A stretch of DNA of 64,000 nt from Dyella sp. BiH032 (GCF_031954525.1 NZ_CP134867.1:372001-436000); one strand, 5' to 3'; shown: positions 52,087-63,195, counted from the first letter of the stretch. Notes: generated by a model not told the origin, from the letters alone. Numbers and translations are program-made.

Positions 52087-52616
52087 GGACGCTGGGGGAA
52101 GACGCCCGCCAGCGAGATGCAGAAGTTCAGCGTGAGGTAGGGCTGCTGGTTTTCGTGGGCCTGGCCGCCGCCGGCCACGCCGATCGTCTGCACCGGAAAC
52201 GCGCTGTTGACCGCATTGGTCGTGGTGAACGGGGCAACCGACTGCGGCAGGATGACGGCATCGCCCGCCGCCGGTATGCCCGTGCGCTTGGCGGCAACGG
52301 TCTGGTTATAGACACGCGCCGCATGGCTGTGCGCCGGCATCTCGTTGTACAGCAGCGTGACCGTGTCGGAGCCGAAGGTTTCGCCCATGACGCGCGGTGT
52401 CAGCCCCAGCCCCTGACCTTGTCCGCAAGCGGCATTGCCGACGAAGTTCGGCAACTGGTAGTTGCTTGTACCGTTGCCCCCGAACGTCGTGCCGAGCAGA
52501 GAGAACAACGCCGTGTTCTGCTGGATGGGCATCAGCTGCCCCTGGCACATGGCCCAGTTGTTGGGCGCGAAATTGAAGCCGTAGATCTGGATCTCGCCGA
52601 TGAAGGGATCGCTCAT
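52083..52616 (-). CDS. Tail-collar (microcystin-dependent-protein type) protein 1
   Basis: A 177-residue protein. The N-terminal phage tail-collar domain reads FIGEIQIYGFNFAPNNWAMCQGQLMPIQQNTALFSLLGTTFGGNGTSNYQLPNFVGNAACGQG, and the C-terminus ends YLTLNFCISLAGVFP. No signal peptide is seen. It is one of three tandem paralogues, with no other phage gene around, so not a prophage remnant by itself. Confidence 0.9.
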   Translation of the reverse strand: MSDPFIGEIQIYGFNFAPNNWAMCQGQLMPIQQNTALFSLLGTTFGGNGTSNYQLPNFVGNAACGQGQGLGLTPRVMGETFGSDTVTLLYNEMPAHSHAARVYNQTVAAKRTGIPAAGDAVILPQSVAPFTTTNAVNSAFPVQTIGVAGGGQAHENQQPYLTLNFCISLAGVFPQRP

Positions 52617-52647
52617 GATGAATGTCCTTGTAGTCGATCGACGGCTG

Positions 52648-53178
52648 TCAGGTTTGCGACGGGAACACGCCCGCCCAGGCGATGCAGAAGCGCGCGGTCA
52701 GCGTGGGCATGGTGTTGTCGTGGGGTTGCGTGTTTCCCGCGGAGCCCACCGCCGTCCCCGCCATGATGGCGCTGGACATGCCGCTGACGTCACTCGAATA
52801 AAGCACGTCGCCGCTGACGGAACCCAGCTGAAGCGTGCTGGCGGGCGTGGCGGAGCTACCCGCAGAGTCCACGGCATAGAACGCATGGTTATGGGACGGC
52901 ATCTGATTGGGCAGCAGGGTGACCGATTCGGTACCGGCGGCCTGGCCCAACACGTAGCTCGATAGACCTAGCCCCGTGCCCTGATGGATTGGCACGCGTC
53001 CGCACAGATTAGGCAGGCCGAAGGTGTTGACGCCGTCGCCGCCATAAGTGGTGCCGAGCAAGGTATAGAGCACCTCATATTCCGAGATGGACAGCAGACG
53101 GCCGTCGCAGTCGAACCAGCCATTTGGCGCAAAGTTGTAGGGGAACAAGCGGATCTCGCCAACGAAAGGTTGAGTCAT
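52648..53178 (-). CDS. Tail-collar (microcystin-dependent-protein type) protein 2
   Basis: A 176-residue paralogue with the same plan: FVGEIRLFPYNFAPNGWFDCDGRLLSISEYEVLYTLLGTTYGGDGVNTFGLPNLCGRVPIHQG and the end TARFCIAWAGVFPS. The middle, which holds the variable receptor-like part, differs clearly from copies 1 and 3. It lies 31 bp before copy 1 in the same transcript. Confidence 0.9.
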   Translation of the reverse strand: MTQPFVGEIRLFPYNFAPNGWFDCDGRLLSISEYEVLYTLLGTTYGGDGVNTFGLPNLCGRVPIHQGTGLGLSSYVLGQAAGTESVTLLPNQMPSHNHAFYAVDSAGSSATPASTLQLGSVSGDVLYSSDVSGMSSAIMAGTAVGSAGNTQPHDNTMPTLTARFCIAWAGVFPSQT

Positions 53179-53192
53179 GGCAGGAGCTCCGG

Positions 53193-53699
53193 TCAGCCGC
53201 GTGAGGGGTAGACGCCATTGAGTGCGATGCAGAAATTCAGCACCGCGTATGGCTGAAGGTTCGGATGCGGCGCGGTCTGGCCTGCGGTATCGAGGACGTT
53301 GATGGGAACCTGCGGACCGCCGGTCGAACTCGCATAGATATTCAATGTGCCGGTGGTGCCCAACACGCCGTTGACAGGATTGCGCGCGCTGCCCGCGGTC
53401 GAATTGTTCGCATTGAACGTATGGTTGTGCGAAGGCAGCTGAGTCGGAAGCAGCGTGACGTTCTCCACGCCGCCGCTCTGGCCGATATCGCTGCCGTTGG
53501 TGGAGCCCACCGGCGTACGGCCGCGCAGGTCAGGCAGCTGGAAATTCGTCGTGCCATTGCCGCCGTAGTACGTGCCCAGCAGCGAGAACAGTGCCTGGTT
53601 CTGCGCAATGGGCAGCAGCTGTCCATTGCAGAAAGCGTAGTTCTTGGGCGCGAAGTTGAACGCCACGGGCTTCACCTGCCCGAGAAAAGGGTCTGACAT
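53193..53699 (-). CDS. Tail-collar (microcystin-dependent-protein type) protein 3
   Basis: A 168-residue paralogue: FLGQVKPVAFNFAPKNYAFCNGQLLPIAQNQALFSLLGTYYGGNGTTNFQLPDLRGRTPVGS and the end AVLNFCIALNGVYPS. It is the first gene of the minus-strand set. The gap to the divergent Ig-repeat autotransporter (about 290 bp) holds the shared promoter region. Confidence 0.9.
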   Translation of the reverse strand: MSDPFLGQVKPVAFNFAPKNYAFCNGQLLPIAQNQALFSLLGTYYGGNGTTNFQLPDLRGRTPVGSTNGSDIGQSGGVENVTLLPTQLPSHNHTFNANNSTAGSARNPVNGVLGTTGTLNIYASSTGGPQVPINVLDTAGQTAPHPNLQPYAVLNFCIALNGVYPSRG

Positions 53700-53990
53700 G
53701 GATTCCCCCTTGGTTGTGCCGGCAAAAGAGCCCCTGGCCGGATCGCCTAACTTTCGCGCGGGGCCGGCATCTTGACAAGCACTTCGTGCGCAAGGTCACA
53801 ATAATGCGTTGCTTGCCCAAGGAGGGTAAGCACCTAGGGGGTAGGTGCAGGACCGCCAGGCAAGGCGCTCATTGCCGGTCGGCGGAGGGGTCCGGTACCG
53901 CGGCTGCTCGTTCACGAGCCACGGCAGCTTTCACTTATGCGCCGCCAGGCGTGCCGCCCGTTGGGAAGACGGGTCAGCAGGGGACAAGTC

Positions 53991-56900
53991 ATGTGGCATC
54001 CGGAGTCGAAGCATCGCGACGCGATGCGCCATGGGCTCGGCCGTAGCGTATTCGGCCGTTGGAAAGTATTCCTGCTGCTGTGCGTCATATTGTTCTTGCC
54101 TGGCATGTCGCGCGCGGCCTGTCCCGATTTCGTGGCGCCTGGCGCAACCTCCGGATCGCCCATGCCATCGGGCGGGCAGCTCACCATCAATGCCAGTGGA
54201 TGCGATTCCGGATTCGGTGGCATCGGAAGCATCACTATCCAAGCCGCGCATGGCACGGCTGTCATCACCGATGCCTCCACCAGCACCATCGTCTATACGA
54301 ACAATGGTGACGGCGCCACGATGGACACGTTTCAGTTCGACGATGGATCCGGCGGGAGCAATCCTCCGAAGGTCAACGTGACGATGTATATCGCCGCGCC
54401 GACCTCTTCCATCTCCATTTCGCCGTCGAGCATGCCTTCGGGCACTGTGGCTGCCGCTTATACCCCGACCACGCTAAGCGCTACCGGCGGCACCGGGCCC
54501 TACAGTTTTGCGATCACCAGCGGCAACTTGCCCAACGGCCTGGCGCTCAGCGGAGCCACCATCTCCGGCACGCCGACTGCGTACGGCACCTTCTCCTTCA
54601 CGGTGACGGCGACTGACAGCGCCGCCACCCCGGCCTCCGGCAACCACAGCTATTCGATCACCATCGCGCCGGCGACCATCAGCGAGGTCGGCACGCCGCC
54701 GAACGCGACCCTCAATGCGCCTTACAGCTTTACCTTGGGCGCCACCGGCGGCACCGCGCCGTACACCTATGCATTGCATGCCGGCTCGTTGCCGGCTGGC
54801 CTGTCTTTGAGTTCGTCCGGCGTGATCAGCGGCACACCGGCAGCGACGGGAACATCGAACTTCACGGTACGTATCTCCGACAGCACGGCGCCCACTGCAC
54901 TGCTCACCGACGCCAGCCTATCGATCAATGTCGTGCTGCTGCCACCCCCGGTCGCCAACCCGGTCAGCGCCACCGTCGCCTACAACAGCACCAACAATCC
55001 GATCACGCTCAACATCACCGGCGGTGCGCCATCCTCCGTCGCCGTCGGCACCCAGGCGGCGCACGGCACGGCCACCGCCAGCGGCACGTCGATCACCTAC
55101 ACGCCGACTGCGGGCTACGCCGGCCTGGACAGCTTCACCTATACGGCCACCAATGCCGGCGGCACCTCCTCGCCCGCCACCGCGACGATCACCGTCTCCC
55201 CGCCGACCATCACCTACACGCCGTCCAGCCCGGCCGCGGGTACCGTCGGCACGGCCTATAGCCAGTCGCTCGCCGGTGCCACCGGTGGCGCCTCGCCATA
55301 CAGCTACACCATCGCTTCCGGCGCGCTGCCGGCCGGCATCACGCTGGCCGCCAACGGCACACTGTCCGGCACGCCGACCGCGAACGGCACGTTCAACTTC
55401 ACCGTGCGCGCCACCGACAGCAGCACCGGCACCGGTCCGTTCAGCGCCGTCAGCGGCACGCTGACGCTGACCATCGCCGCGCCGACGATCAGCTACGCGC
55501 CGACCGATCCGCTGCCGGCCACCGTCGGCACCGCCTACAGCCGCTCGCTGGCCAGCGCTACCGGCGGCACCGCACCGTATAGCTACACGATTGCTTCCGG
55601 CAGCCTGCCGGCGGGCATCACGCTGGCCAGCAACGGCACGCTGGCAGGTACGCCCACCGCGGGCGGCACGTTCAACTTCACGGTCACCGCCACCGACAGC
55701 AGCGGCGGCACCGGCCCGTTCAGCGCCACCAGCGGTGCGCTGATGCTGACCGTGAACGCACCGACCATCACGCTTTCGCCCACCACGTTGCCCAATGCCA
55801 GCGTGGCCACGGCGTACTCGCAGAACGTCACGGCCTCCGGCGGTACCAGCACATACAGCTACGCGGTCACCGCCGGTTCGCTGCCGCCGGGGCTGAGCGT
55901 GAGCAGCAGCGGCGCGATCACCGGCACGCCGACCGGCGCCGGTACCTACAACTTCACCATCACCGCCACCGACAGCAGCACCGGCACCGGTCCGTACACC
56001 GGCAGCCGCTCCTACACCCTGCTGGTGAATGCGCCGACGCTGACGCTGTCACCGGCTTCCGGCGGAACCGCCAACGGCACGGCCGGCGTGCCGATAAGCG
56101 GTAGCTTCACCGCCGCCAACGGCACCGCGCCGTACACCTACGCCATCACCGCGGGCGCGTTGCCGCCGGGGGTGGCGCTGTCGTCCGCGGGCACGCTGTC
56201 GGGGACGCCGACGGCCGTGGGCAATTTCAACTTCACCGTTACCGCGACCGACAGTTCGACCGGTACCAGCGCGCCCTTTACGGTGTCGGGCAGCTACACG
56301 CTCGCCATCGCCGCGCCGACCATCACGCTGTCGCCGGGCAGCCTGCCGGCGCCGTCGGTCGGTACCGCCTATAGCCAGACGATCACTGCGTCCGAAGGCC
56401 ATCCGACCACCTTCACTTACAGCCTCAGTGCCGGCGTGTTGCCGGCGGGCCTGAGCCTGGACGCCAACTCGGGCGTGCTCAGCGGCACGCCGACGGCGGC
56501 GGGCGCCTACAGCTTCACTATCACCGCCACCGACAGCGGTGGCTTCACCGGCAGCCAGGCTTACAGTGGGACCGTGGGCGCCGGCACCGTGGTGTTCACC
56601 TCCGGCGCGCTGGCCAACGGTGCGGCGGAAACCGCTTACACCCACAGCTTCACCGCCAGCGGCGGCACCGGGCCGTACACCTATTCGCTCACCACCGGCA
56701 GCTTGCCCGCGGGCCTGGCGCTGTCGTCCGCCGGCGTGCTGTCCGGCACGCCGACCGTGGCCGGCAGCTTCAACTTCACGGTGCGGGCGACCGACAGCAG
56801 CACCGGCACCGGCGCGCCGTTCTCGGCGACCCAGCCGGTGACGCTCACCATCGCCGCGCCGACGATCACGCTTGCGCCGTCCACGCTGCCGGCAGGCTCG

Positions 56901-59597
56901 GGCGGCGTTGCCTACAGCCAGACGCTCAGCGCCAGCGGCGGCAGCGGCGGCTACACCTACAGCCTCTCGGCCGGCGCACTGCCGCCGGGGATCGCGCTGA
57001 GCAGCGCGGGTGTCGTGTCCGGCACGCCGACTACGCCCGGTTCCTACAACTTCACCGTCACCGCGACCGATGGCTTCGGCTTCACCGGCAGCCAGGCCTA
57101 CACCTTCACGGTGAACGCGCCGACCATCACCATCTCGCCGGCCACGCTGCCGGCGGCTACCGGCAGCACGCCGTATAGCCAGACGCTGACCGCGACCGGC
57201 GGCAATGGCGGCTACACCTTCAGCCTGCTGTCGGGCGCGCTGCCGCCCGGTATCGCGCTGAGCAGCGCCGGCGTCGTCAGCGGCACGCCGACCACCACCG
57301 GCAGCTACAGCTTCACCGTCAAGGCGACCGACGGCTTCGGCTTCAGCGGCAGCCAGGCCTACACCGTGACGGTGGGCGCTCCGGCCATCGTGTTCACTCG
57401 CACCACCCTGCCGGGTGGCCAGGTGGCGGTTGCCTACAGCCAGACGGTCGGTGCCACCGGTGGCAGCGGCAGCTACACCTACAGCCTAACCTCCGGCGCG
57501 CTGCCGCCCGGCATTGCGCTGAGCAGCGCCGGCGCGATCAGCGGCACGCCGACGGCGGCGGGCAACTACAGCTTCACCATCACGGCGACCGATACCAACA
57601 GCTTCACCGGCAGCCAGGCCTACACGATCGGCGTCAACCAGCCGGTGCCGGTGGTGGTGAACGACACCGCCAGCACGCCGGCGAACTCGCCCGTCACCGT
57701 CAACGTCACCGCCAACGACACCGGCCCGATCACCAGCATCGCGGTGGCGCAGGCGCCGGCGCACGGCACGGCGACAGTGAGCGGCCTGAATGCGCTGTAC
57801 ACGCCGTCGAGCAACTTCTTCGGCACCGACACCTTCACCTACACGGCCACCGGCCCCGGCGGCACCTCTGCGCCGGCCACGGTGACGGTCACGGTGACGC
57901 CGCTGGCCGTGCCGGTCGCGGCGGCGCAGAACGCCACGGTGCTGGCCGGCCAGTCGGTCACCATCCACGCGATCGCTGGTGCCACCGGCGCGCCGTTTAC
58001 CGGAGTGGCGATTTCGGCGCCGCCGGCGAAGGGCACCGCGACGGTGAGCGGCACCGACATCGTGTACACGGCGCCGGTCGATGCCTCCGGCACGGTGGGC
58101 ATCGATTACACGCTGTCCAACCCGTTCGGCACCTCGCAGCCGGCGCACATCACTGTCACCGTGAACCCGGTGCCGCTGCCGGCGGTGCTGACCGCCAACG
58201 TAGTCGCCGGCCGTACCGTGCAGGTGGATCTGACCACCGCGGCACGTGGCGGTCCGTTCACCGGCGCCACGCTGATCGCGGTGTCTCCGGCCGCGGCGGG
58301 CAACGCCAACATCCACAACAGCGGCACCTCGGGTTACACGCTCGAGTTCACCGCCGCCAACACCTACAGCGGCCAGGCGCAGGTCAGCTATACGCTGAGC
58401 AATGCCTACGCCACGTCCGCCACGGCCACGGTGACGATCACCGTGACGGGTCGCAGCGATCCGTCGAAGGACGCCGAGGTGCTGGGCATCCTGCAAGCGC
58501 AGGCGGATTCGGCGCGTCGCCTGGCGCAGGGCCAGATCGACAACTTCCAGCGTCGCCTGGAGACGCTGCACACCGGCGCGGCCGGCGGCGGCTTCACCAA
58601 CGGCATCAGCTTCAGCTCGGCCAGCGCGCGGCAGAACCGCGATCCGATGGCGGGCCTGCGCGGGCGCGACGACGACTGGAGCCGGCGCTTCCTGGTGCAG
58701 CCGGACGAACCCTCGCCGGGCCAGGGCCAGCGCAGCGACGGCACCGGCCAGCCGGGCGAGTGGGCGGTGTGGACCGGCGGTGCGGTGAACTTCGGCAAGA
58801 CGCAGCCGGGCACCAGCGACAACGGCATCGACTTCACCACCTCGGGCGTCAGCGTGGGCGCGGATCGGGCCTTCGGCGAGAAGTTCGCGCTGGGTGCGGG
58901 CGTGGGCTACGGCCACGACGCCTCGGACATCGGCAAGCACGGCAGCCGCAGCACGGTGGACAGCTACAGTGCCGCGGTCTATGGCAGTTATCGGCCGGCG
59001 CCGCTGGTGTACGTGGATGCACTGGTCGGCTACCAGTGGCTGTCGTTCGATTCGCGCCGCTACGTCACCGACAACGGCAACACGGTGACCGGCAGCCGCG
59101 ACGGCAAGCAGCTGTTCGCCTCGCTGTCGGTCGGGTACGAGCACCGCACGCAGGACGGCATGCTGGTGTCGCCGTACGGCCGCTTCGACTTCGCCCGCGC
59201 CAGCCTGGACAGCTACACCGAGCGCGGCGACGACACCTACGCCCTGCGCTACGAGCGCCAGACGGTGAAGACCAGCACCGGCGTGCTGGGCCTGCGCGCG
59301 CAATGGGTGGCCAAGCGCGATTACGGCGTGTGGATGCCGCAGCTGCGCGTGGAATTCCGCCATGACTTCCAGGGCGCGGGCGTGGCCGCGATGCGCTATG
59401 CCGACCTGCTGGGCGGCCCGCTGTACGAAGCGCAGCTGAGCAACACCTCGCGCAACCACACCTTGGTGGGTGCAGGCGTGATGCTGCAGACGCTGAGCGG
59501 CTGGTCGCTGCGGATGGAGTACCAGAACCTGCTGGACAACAGCACGCGCGACAACCAGTCGATCCAGCTGGGTGTGGAGAAGAAGTTCGATCCATGA
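53991..59597 (+). CDS. Giant Ig-repeat autotransporter adhesin
   Basis: A protein of about 1868 residues. After a signal peptide (hydrophobic [16 protein letters not shown]) the passenger is a chain of about 11 putative-Ig (He_PIG) repeats. Each has the pattern Y(S/T)[52 protein letters not shown]. Bacterial Ig-like modules interrupt or follow them ([24 protein letters not shown] and two more). A helical linker (about residues 1495-1540) precedes the C-terminal autotransporter barrel (about 1590-1868), which ends [11 protein letters not shown]. The start at 53991 has AGGGGA close upstream; an in-frame ATG at 53937 lies further up. It probably is a surface adhesin displayed with the neighbouring tail-collar proteins. 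Confidence 0.88.
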   Translation: MWHPESKHRDAMRHGLGRSVFGRWKVFLLLCVILFLPGMSRAACPDFVAPGATSGSPMPSGGQLTINASGCDSGFGGIGSITIQAAHGTAVITDASTSTIVYTNNGDGATMDTFQFDDGSGGSNPPKVNVTMYIAAPTSSISISPSSMPSGTVAAAYTPTTLSATGGTGPYSFAITSGNLPNGLALSGATISGTPTAYGTFSFTVTATDSAATPASGNHSYSITIAPATISEVGTPPNATLNAPYSFTLGATGGTAPYTYALHAGSLPAGLSLSSSGVISGTPAATGTSNFTVRISDSTAPTALLTDASLSINVVLLPPPVANPVSATVAYNSTNNPITLNITGGAPSSVAVGTQAAHGTATASGTSITYTPTAGYAGLDSFTYTATNAGGTSSPATATITVSPPTITYTPSSPAAGTVGTAYSQSLAGATGGASPYSYTIASGALPAGITLAANGTLSGTPTANGTFNFTVRATDSSTGTGPFSAVSGTLTLTIAAPTISYAPTDPLPATVGTAYSRSLASATGGTAPYSYTIASGSLPAGITLASNGTLAGTPTAGGTFNFTVTATDSSGGTGPFSATSGALMLTVNAPTITLSPTTLPNASVATAYSQNVTASGGTSTYSYAVTAGSLPPGLSVSSSGAITGTPTGAGTYNFTITATDSSTGTGPYTGSRSYTLLVNAPTLTLSPASGGTANGTAGVPISGSFTAANGTAPYTYAITAGALPPGVALSSAGTLSGTPTAVGNFNFTVTATDSSTGTSAPFTVSGSYTLAIAAPTITLSPGSLPAPSVGTAYSQTITASEGHPTTFTYSLSAGVLPAGLSLDANSGVLSGTPTAAGAYSFTITATDSGGFTGSQAYSGTVGAGTVVFTSGALANGAAETAYTHSFTASGGTGPYTYSLTTGSLPAGLALSSAGVLSGTPTVAGSFNFTVRATDSSTGTGAPFSATQPVTLTIAAPTITLAPSTLPAGSGGVAYSQTLSASGGSGGYTYSLSAGALPPGIALSSAGVVSGTPTTPGSYNFTVTATDGFGFTGSQAYTFTVNAPTITISPATLPAATGSTPYSQTLTATGGNGGYTFSLLSGALPPGIALSSAGVVSGTPTTTGSYSFTVKATDGFGFSGSQAYTVTVGAPAIVFTRTTLPGGQVAVAYSQTVGATGGSGSYTYSLTSGALPPGIALSSAGAISGTPTAAGNYSFTITATDTNSFTGSQAYTIGVNQPVPVVVNDTASTPANSPVTVNVTANDTGPITSIAVAQAPAHGTATVSGLNALYTPSSNFFGTDTFTYTATGPGGTSAPATVTVTVTPLAVPVAAAQNATVLAGQSVTIHAIAGATGAPFTGVAISAPPAKGTATVSGTDIVYTAPVDASGTVGIDYTLSNPFGTSQPAHITVTVNPVPLPAVLTANVVAGRTVQVDLTTAARGGPFTGATLIAVSPAAAGNANIHNSGTSGYTLEFTAANTYSGQAQVSYTLSNAYATSATATVTITVTGRSDPSKDAEVLGILQAQADSARRLAQGQIDNFQRRLETLHTGAAGGGFTNGISFSSASARQNRDPMAGLRGRDDDWSRRFLVQPDEPSPGQGQRSDGTGQPGEWAVWTGGAVNFGKTQPGTSDNGIDFTTSGVSVGADRAFGEKFALGAGVGYGHDASDIGKHGSRSTVDSYSAAVYGSYRPAPLVYVDALVGYQWLSFDSRRYVTDNGNTVTGSRDGKQLFASLSVGYEHRTQDGMLVSPYGRFDFARASLDSYTERGDDTYALRYERQTVKTSTGVLGLRAQWVAKRDYGVWMPQLRVEFRHDFQGAGVAAMRYADLLGGPLYEAQLSNTSRNHTLVGAGVMLQTLSGWSLRMEYQNLLDNSTRDNQSIQLGVEKKFDP

Positions 59598-59605
59598 CGA
59601 GCAAG

Positions 59606-59638
59606 GCCGCGGGCGCCACGTGCCCGCGGCCTCTTCCT
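59606..59638 (+). terminator. Terminator after the Ig-repeat autotransporter
   Basis: A perfect 10-bp stem (GGCCGCGGGC / GCCCGCGGCC, 7-base loop) lies 9 bp after the stop codon and is followed by TCTTCCTG. Confidence 0.7.
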
Positions 59639-59653
59639 GTCATCCGCCCCAAG

Positions 59654-59691
59654 AGCCGTCATTCGGGCCTGCGCCGGAATGACGGCTTTTG
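59654..59691. repeat. GTCATTC-type palindromic repeat / second terminator
   Basis: AGCCGTCATTC (59654-59664) pairs with GAATGACGGCT (59677-59687) and TTTT follows. The wording is like the common dispersed GTCATTCC...GGAATGAC repeats of proteobacteria. It can serve as terminator. Confidence 0.6.
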
Positions 59692-59834
59692 GTTGGGCCG
59701 CCGTCATCGGCATCCCATGCCGCACTGCGGCGAATCAATAGCATCCCTATCGTCTGAACAAGCCGGCGCTGTACCGATCGCGCGGGATCGCTGCCTCACA
59801 CTACGAGGCATGCCGAATCCGTCGATCCCTTTCC

Positions 59835-60689
59835 ATGCGTAGCAAGCTGTTCGTTCCCGGCGCGCGGCCGGAGCTGTTCGCCAAGGCCATGGCGGGCGAG
59901 GCCGATGCGCTGTCGTTCGATCTCGAGGATTCGGTCACACCGGAGCTGAAGAGCGCGGCCCGCAGCTCGGTCGCGGCCTTCCTCGCCAGCGAAGCCGTGC
60001 GGCAGTCGCCGAAGGCGATGATCGTGCGCACCAACGCGCCATCCACGCCGTACTTCGCCGAAGACGTCGAGGCCGTGGTGGGTGACGGCGTCGCCCTGCT
60101 CAATCTGCCCAAGATCGAATCCGCCGAAGAAGTGCGCGCCGCCGTCGACGTCATCGCGCGGGCCGAAGCCTCGCGCGGATTGCAGCGGCGGACCCGGCTG
60201 TTGCTCAATATCGAGACGCCGCGGGCGCTGGCCAGAGCGGCCTCCATCGCCGGCGCGCATCCGCGCGTGGCGGGCCTGCAATTGGGGCTGGCGGACCTGT
60301 TCGAGCCGTACGGTATCGAGCGCCACGACCTCGCCAACGTCCATTCGGTGTTGTTCACGATGCGCATGGCTGCCGCCCAGGCCGACGTGTTCGCGCTCGA
60401 TGGCGCCTACGCCGACATCGCCGACAGCGAAGGCTATCGCGAGGAAGCGGCGATGGCGCGGCGCCTCGGCTATCTCGGCAAGAGCTGCGTGCATCCGCGC
60501 CAGGTCGCGCTCGCCAACGAGGCGTTCGCCGCTTCCGATGAGGAGCTCGCGCGGGCGCGGCGCATCGTGGAGGCCGCGCGCGCGCCGGACAACCTGGGTC
60601 GCGGCGCCTTCATGGTCGATGGCAAGATGGTCGACCTGCCCTTCCTGAAACGCGCGCAGGCGCTGCTCGCCGCGGCGCACAAGCCGTGA
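59835..60689 (+). CDS. HpcH/HpaI (CitE-like) aldolase/lyase
   Basis: A 284-residue enzyme of the CitE-like subfamily. RSKLFVPGARPELFAKAMAGEADALSFDLEDSVTPELK starts the TIM barrel. NIETPRALARAASIA and ADLFEPYGIERHDLANVHSVLF hold metal and acyl sites, and GKSCVHPRQVALANEAF is the conserved C-terminal motif. CitE-like proteins act on acyl-CoA hydroxy acids such as citramalyl- or malyl-CoA; the true substrate is not readable. Its end nearly touches the symporter gene, so the two may share a pathway. Confidence 0.9.
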   Translation: MRSKLFVPGARPELFAKAMAGEADALSFDLEDSVTPELKSAARSSVAAFLASEAVRQSPKAMIVRTNAPSTPYFAEDVEAVVGDGVALLNLPKIESAEEVRAAVDVIARAEASRGLQRRTRLLLNIETPRALARAASIAGAHPRVAGLQLGLADLFEPYGIERHDLANVHSVLFTMRMAAAQADVFALDGAYADIADSEGYREEAAMARRLGYLGKSCVHPRQVALANEAFAASDEELARARRIVEAARAPDNLGRGAFMVDGKMVDLPFLKRAQALLAAAHKP

Positions 60690-60748
60690 CGGCGCCGCAC
60701 GCGGCGAGGGCGGGCCTTCCGCGACAATATCGAGAGGACCGGCTCCGC

Positions 60749-63112
60749 GTGTTACGCCTGTGGTTATTCTGTTTCGCCTGGCTGGTGCTGGCGCTTCCTC
60801 TGCACGCCGAAAGCCTGACTCCCTTGCGCGGCGTCGAGCTGCCGGCACTTCCCGGCGTCACCGCCCTGAACGGATTGGCTGTGATCGACGGCCAGACCGT
60901 TGCGGTGGCGCACGGTCAGGCCTGGCGCCTCGACGGCGACCGCAAGGTATGGGCCGCGCTGACCTGGCCGGCCGCCGTACCGGCCGACGTCGGCGTCATC
61001 CAGGACGGCACGCGCGCTTATCTGTCGTGGACGGCGCAGGGCGGGGCCGCCGTCGCAGAAATACGCCTGCGCGACGACCGCCTCGATGCGACGGCACTGC
61101 CCGCACTGCCGACCGCCATCACCGACGCGCGTGGCGCCGTATCCGGCGATACCCTGTTCCTCGCCGGCATGGCGGCGGACGGCAAGCCGCGCCTCTGGCA
61201 GGCCAACCCCGCCGATCCGCGCGCAGGGTGGAAAGACGTACCCGCGTGGCCCGGCGGTGCGCCGGCGTCGTCGCTGGTGGCGCAAGGACCGAACCTGTTC
61301 GTCGCCGTGGCGCGCGGCGGCGCGCAGGTAGTGCTGCGCTGGTCGGCCGCGAAAGGCTGGACCGAAGCCGGCACCGTGCCGGGCACGCTGGCGCCGGCCG
61401 CCGGCCGCGCGCTGGGGCAGGCGCATCTGCTCTACCTCGTGCGGACGCCGGAAGGCGAGAAGCCGATGACCTTCCACACCATCACCGGCTCGTGGGCCGC
61501 CCTGCCGGGCACGACGATCGCCGGCGACGCGGTGGTGGCGTCGTGGCCGGACGGATTGGCGTGGGCGCAGCCCGACGGCAGCGGCATGGCCGTGCACGCC
61601 GCCCAGCTCCAGTCCGGCAAGCTGTTGCTGAAATGGCTGGACTGGATCGTGATCCTGGTCTACCTGGTCGCGATGTTCGGCATCGGCCTGTACTTCTACA
61701 TCCGCGAGAAGCGCAACAACACCGCGAGCTTCTTCGTCGGCGGTCGCAGCATTCCGTTCTGGGCGGCGGGCGTCAGCCTGTATGCGGCCAATACCAGCTC
61801 GATCAGCTTCATCGCCATTCCGGCGAAATCGTTCGAGAGCAACTGGACGTACCTCACCAACAACCTCATCGCCGTGCTCGGCCTGGCCTTCGTCGCGGTG
61901 TGGATCGTGCCGCTGCTGCGCCGGCTGGACCTGATGTCCGTGTTCTCGTACCTGGAGACGCGTTTCCATCCGGCCATCCGCATGCTGGCCAGCGCGCTGT
62001 GCATCGTCACTCAGATCGGCAGCCGCATGAGCGTGATCCTGTTCCTGCCGGCCCTGGCCATCGCCACCATCACGGGCATCAGCGTGACGGCGAGCGTGGT
62101 GATGATGGGCGTGTTCACCATCGTCTACACGGCGATGGGCGGCATGAAGGCGGTGATCTGGACCGACTTCGTGCAGGTGCTGGTGAAGATGGGCGGCGCG
62201 TTGTTCGTCATCGGCTTCATCATCTGGCACATCCATGGCGGGCTCGGCGAGTTCATGTCCACGGCCACGGCCAATCACAAGATGCACCTGCTGGATTTCA
62301 GCTTCGACCTGACCAAGGCGACGGTATGGGGCTTCCTGTTCCTGGTGCTGTTCGACGTGGTGCTGACCTTCCCCAAAGACCAGGTGCTGATGCAGCGCAC
62401 GCTGTCGACCGAGTCGGACAAGGAAGCCGGCCGCTCGATCTGGATGTTCGCCGCGATCATGATTCCCGGCGGCTTCGTGTTCTATCTGATCGGCACGGCG
62501 CTGTTCGTGTTCTACAAGGACAATCCCGAGCGGCTCAACCCCCTGCTGCCGATCGACGCGACCTTCCCGCTGTTCATCGCTGCGGAGCTGCCGATGGGCG
62601 TGACCGGCCTGATCATCGCGGGTATCTTCGCGGCGGCGATGGCGACCCTGTCGGGCATCATGAACAGCGTGGCGACGCTGATCTCGGTCGATTTCTACGA
62701 AAAGCTGGTCAAGAACCCTTCGCCGAAGAAGAGCGTCTTCATCGCGGAGATCATGACGGTGGCGGTGGGGCTGGTGGGCATCGGCACGGCGCTGCTGCTA
62801 TCGCGCTTCGATATCCATTCGCTGTTCGACGTGTCGATCGAGCTGGCAGGCCTGCTGGGTGGCGGTTTCGCCGGCGCGTATACGCTGGGGATGTTCACGC
62901 GGCGGGCGAATTCGCCGGGGGTGGCGATCGGGATCGGGTCGAGCATCGTGCTGACGTTGATCGCGTGGTCGTTCCATTTGGTGCATCCGTATTTTTATCT
63001 GGCGATTTCGATTCTGCTTTGTATCGTGATCGGGTATCTGGCGAGTTTGTTTTTCCCGGCGCCGGAGAGGTCGCTGGAGGGGTTGACGATTTATTCGCGG
63101 AGGAAGGGGTGA
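60749..63112 (+). CDS. Sodium:solute symporter with N-terminal propeller domain
   Basis: A protein of about 787 residues. A signal peptide (LRLWLFCFAWLVLALPLHA) is followed by about 270 residues of propeller-like repeats (WPAAVPADVGVIQDG, LWQANPADPRAGWKDVPAWPGG). The SSS transporter follows with 13 or so helices, with motifs SFFVGGRSIPFWAAGVSLYAANTSSISFIAIPAKSFESNW and the sodium-binding region GIFAAAMATLSGIMNSVATL. The GTG start at 60749 has AGAGGA upstream; a GTG at 60686 that overlaps the lyase stop is an alternative. The fusion resembles sialic-acid-type symporters. The last 80 codons use G-ending codons heavily, unlike the rest. Confidence 0.88.
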   Translation: MLRLWLFCFAWLVLALPLHAESLTPLRGVELPALPGVTALNGLAVIDGQTVAVAHGQAWRLDGDRKVWAALTWPAAVPADVGVIQDGTRAYLSWTAQGGAAVAEIRLRDDRLDATALPALPTAITDARGAVSGDTLFLAGMAADGKPRLWQANPADPRAGWKDVPAWPGGAPASSLVAQGPNLFVAVARGGAQVVLRWSAAKGWTEAGTVPGTLAPAAGRALGQAHLLYLVRTPEGEKPMTFHTITGSWAALPGTTIAGDAVVASWPDGLAWAQPDGSGMAVHAAQLQSGKLLLKWLDWIVILVYLVAMFGIGLYFYIREKRNNTASFFVGGRSIPFWAAGVSLYAANTSSISFIAIPAKSFESNWTYLTNNLIAVLGLAFVAVWIVPLLRRLDLMSVFSYLETRFHPAIRMLASALCIVTQIGSRMSVILFLPALAIATITGISVTASVVMMGVFTIVYTAMGGMKAVIWTDFVQVLVKMGGALFVIGFIIWHIHGGLGEFMSTATANHKMHLLDFSFDLTKATVWGFLFLVLFDVVLTFPKDQVLMQRTLSTESDKEAGRSIWMFAAIMIPGGFVFYLIGTALFVFYKDNPERLNPLLPIDATFPLFIAAELPMGVTGLIIAGIFAAAMATLSGIMNSVATLISVDFYEKLVKNPSPKKSVFIAEIMTVAVGLVGIGTALLLSRFDIHSLFDVSIELAGLLGGGFAGAYTLGMFTRRANSPGVAIGIGSSIVLTLIAWSFHLVHPYFYLAISILLCIVIGYLASLFFPAPERSLEGLTIYSRRKG

Positions 63113-63195
63113 TTGGGGAGCGCCCGTAGGGGTGCGGCGTAGGCCGGAATCAGCGGCGGTATCGCTCGGTTGTCGCGGGTGTGCGCCAGCTTTGT

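Noticed and set aside
52083..53699. Prophage remnant
   Set aside because: Only tail-collar domain proteins are present. No capsid, portal, tail-tube, lysis or integrase genes lie near, and such collar genes are common outside phages in this order.
53772..53805. TTGACA...ATAAT promoter for the Ig-repeat autotransporter
   Set aside because: The spacing between the hexamers is about 22 bases, too long for a standard sigma-70 promoter, so it is not annotated.
54400..57640. Regularly spaced repeats that might suggest a CRISPR array
   Set aside because: The period is about 250-270 bp, in frame with an Ig-like protein repeat. There are no short spacers and no cas genes.
57486..59459. Long minus-strand frame opposite the Ig-repeat autotransporter
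   Set aside because: Its apparent repeats mirror those of the adhesin on the plus strand, with no start signal or family feature.
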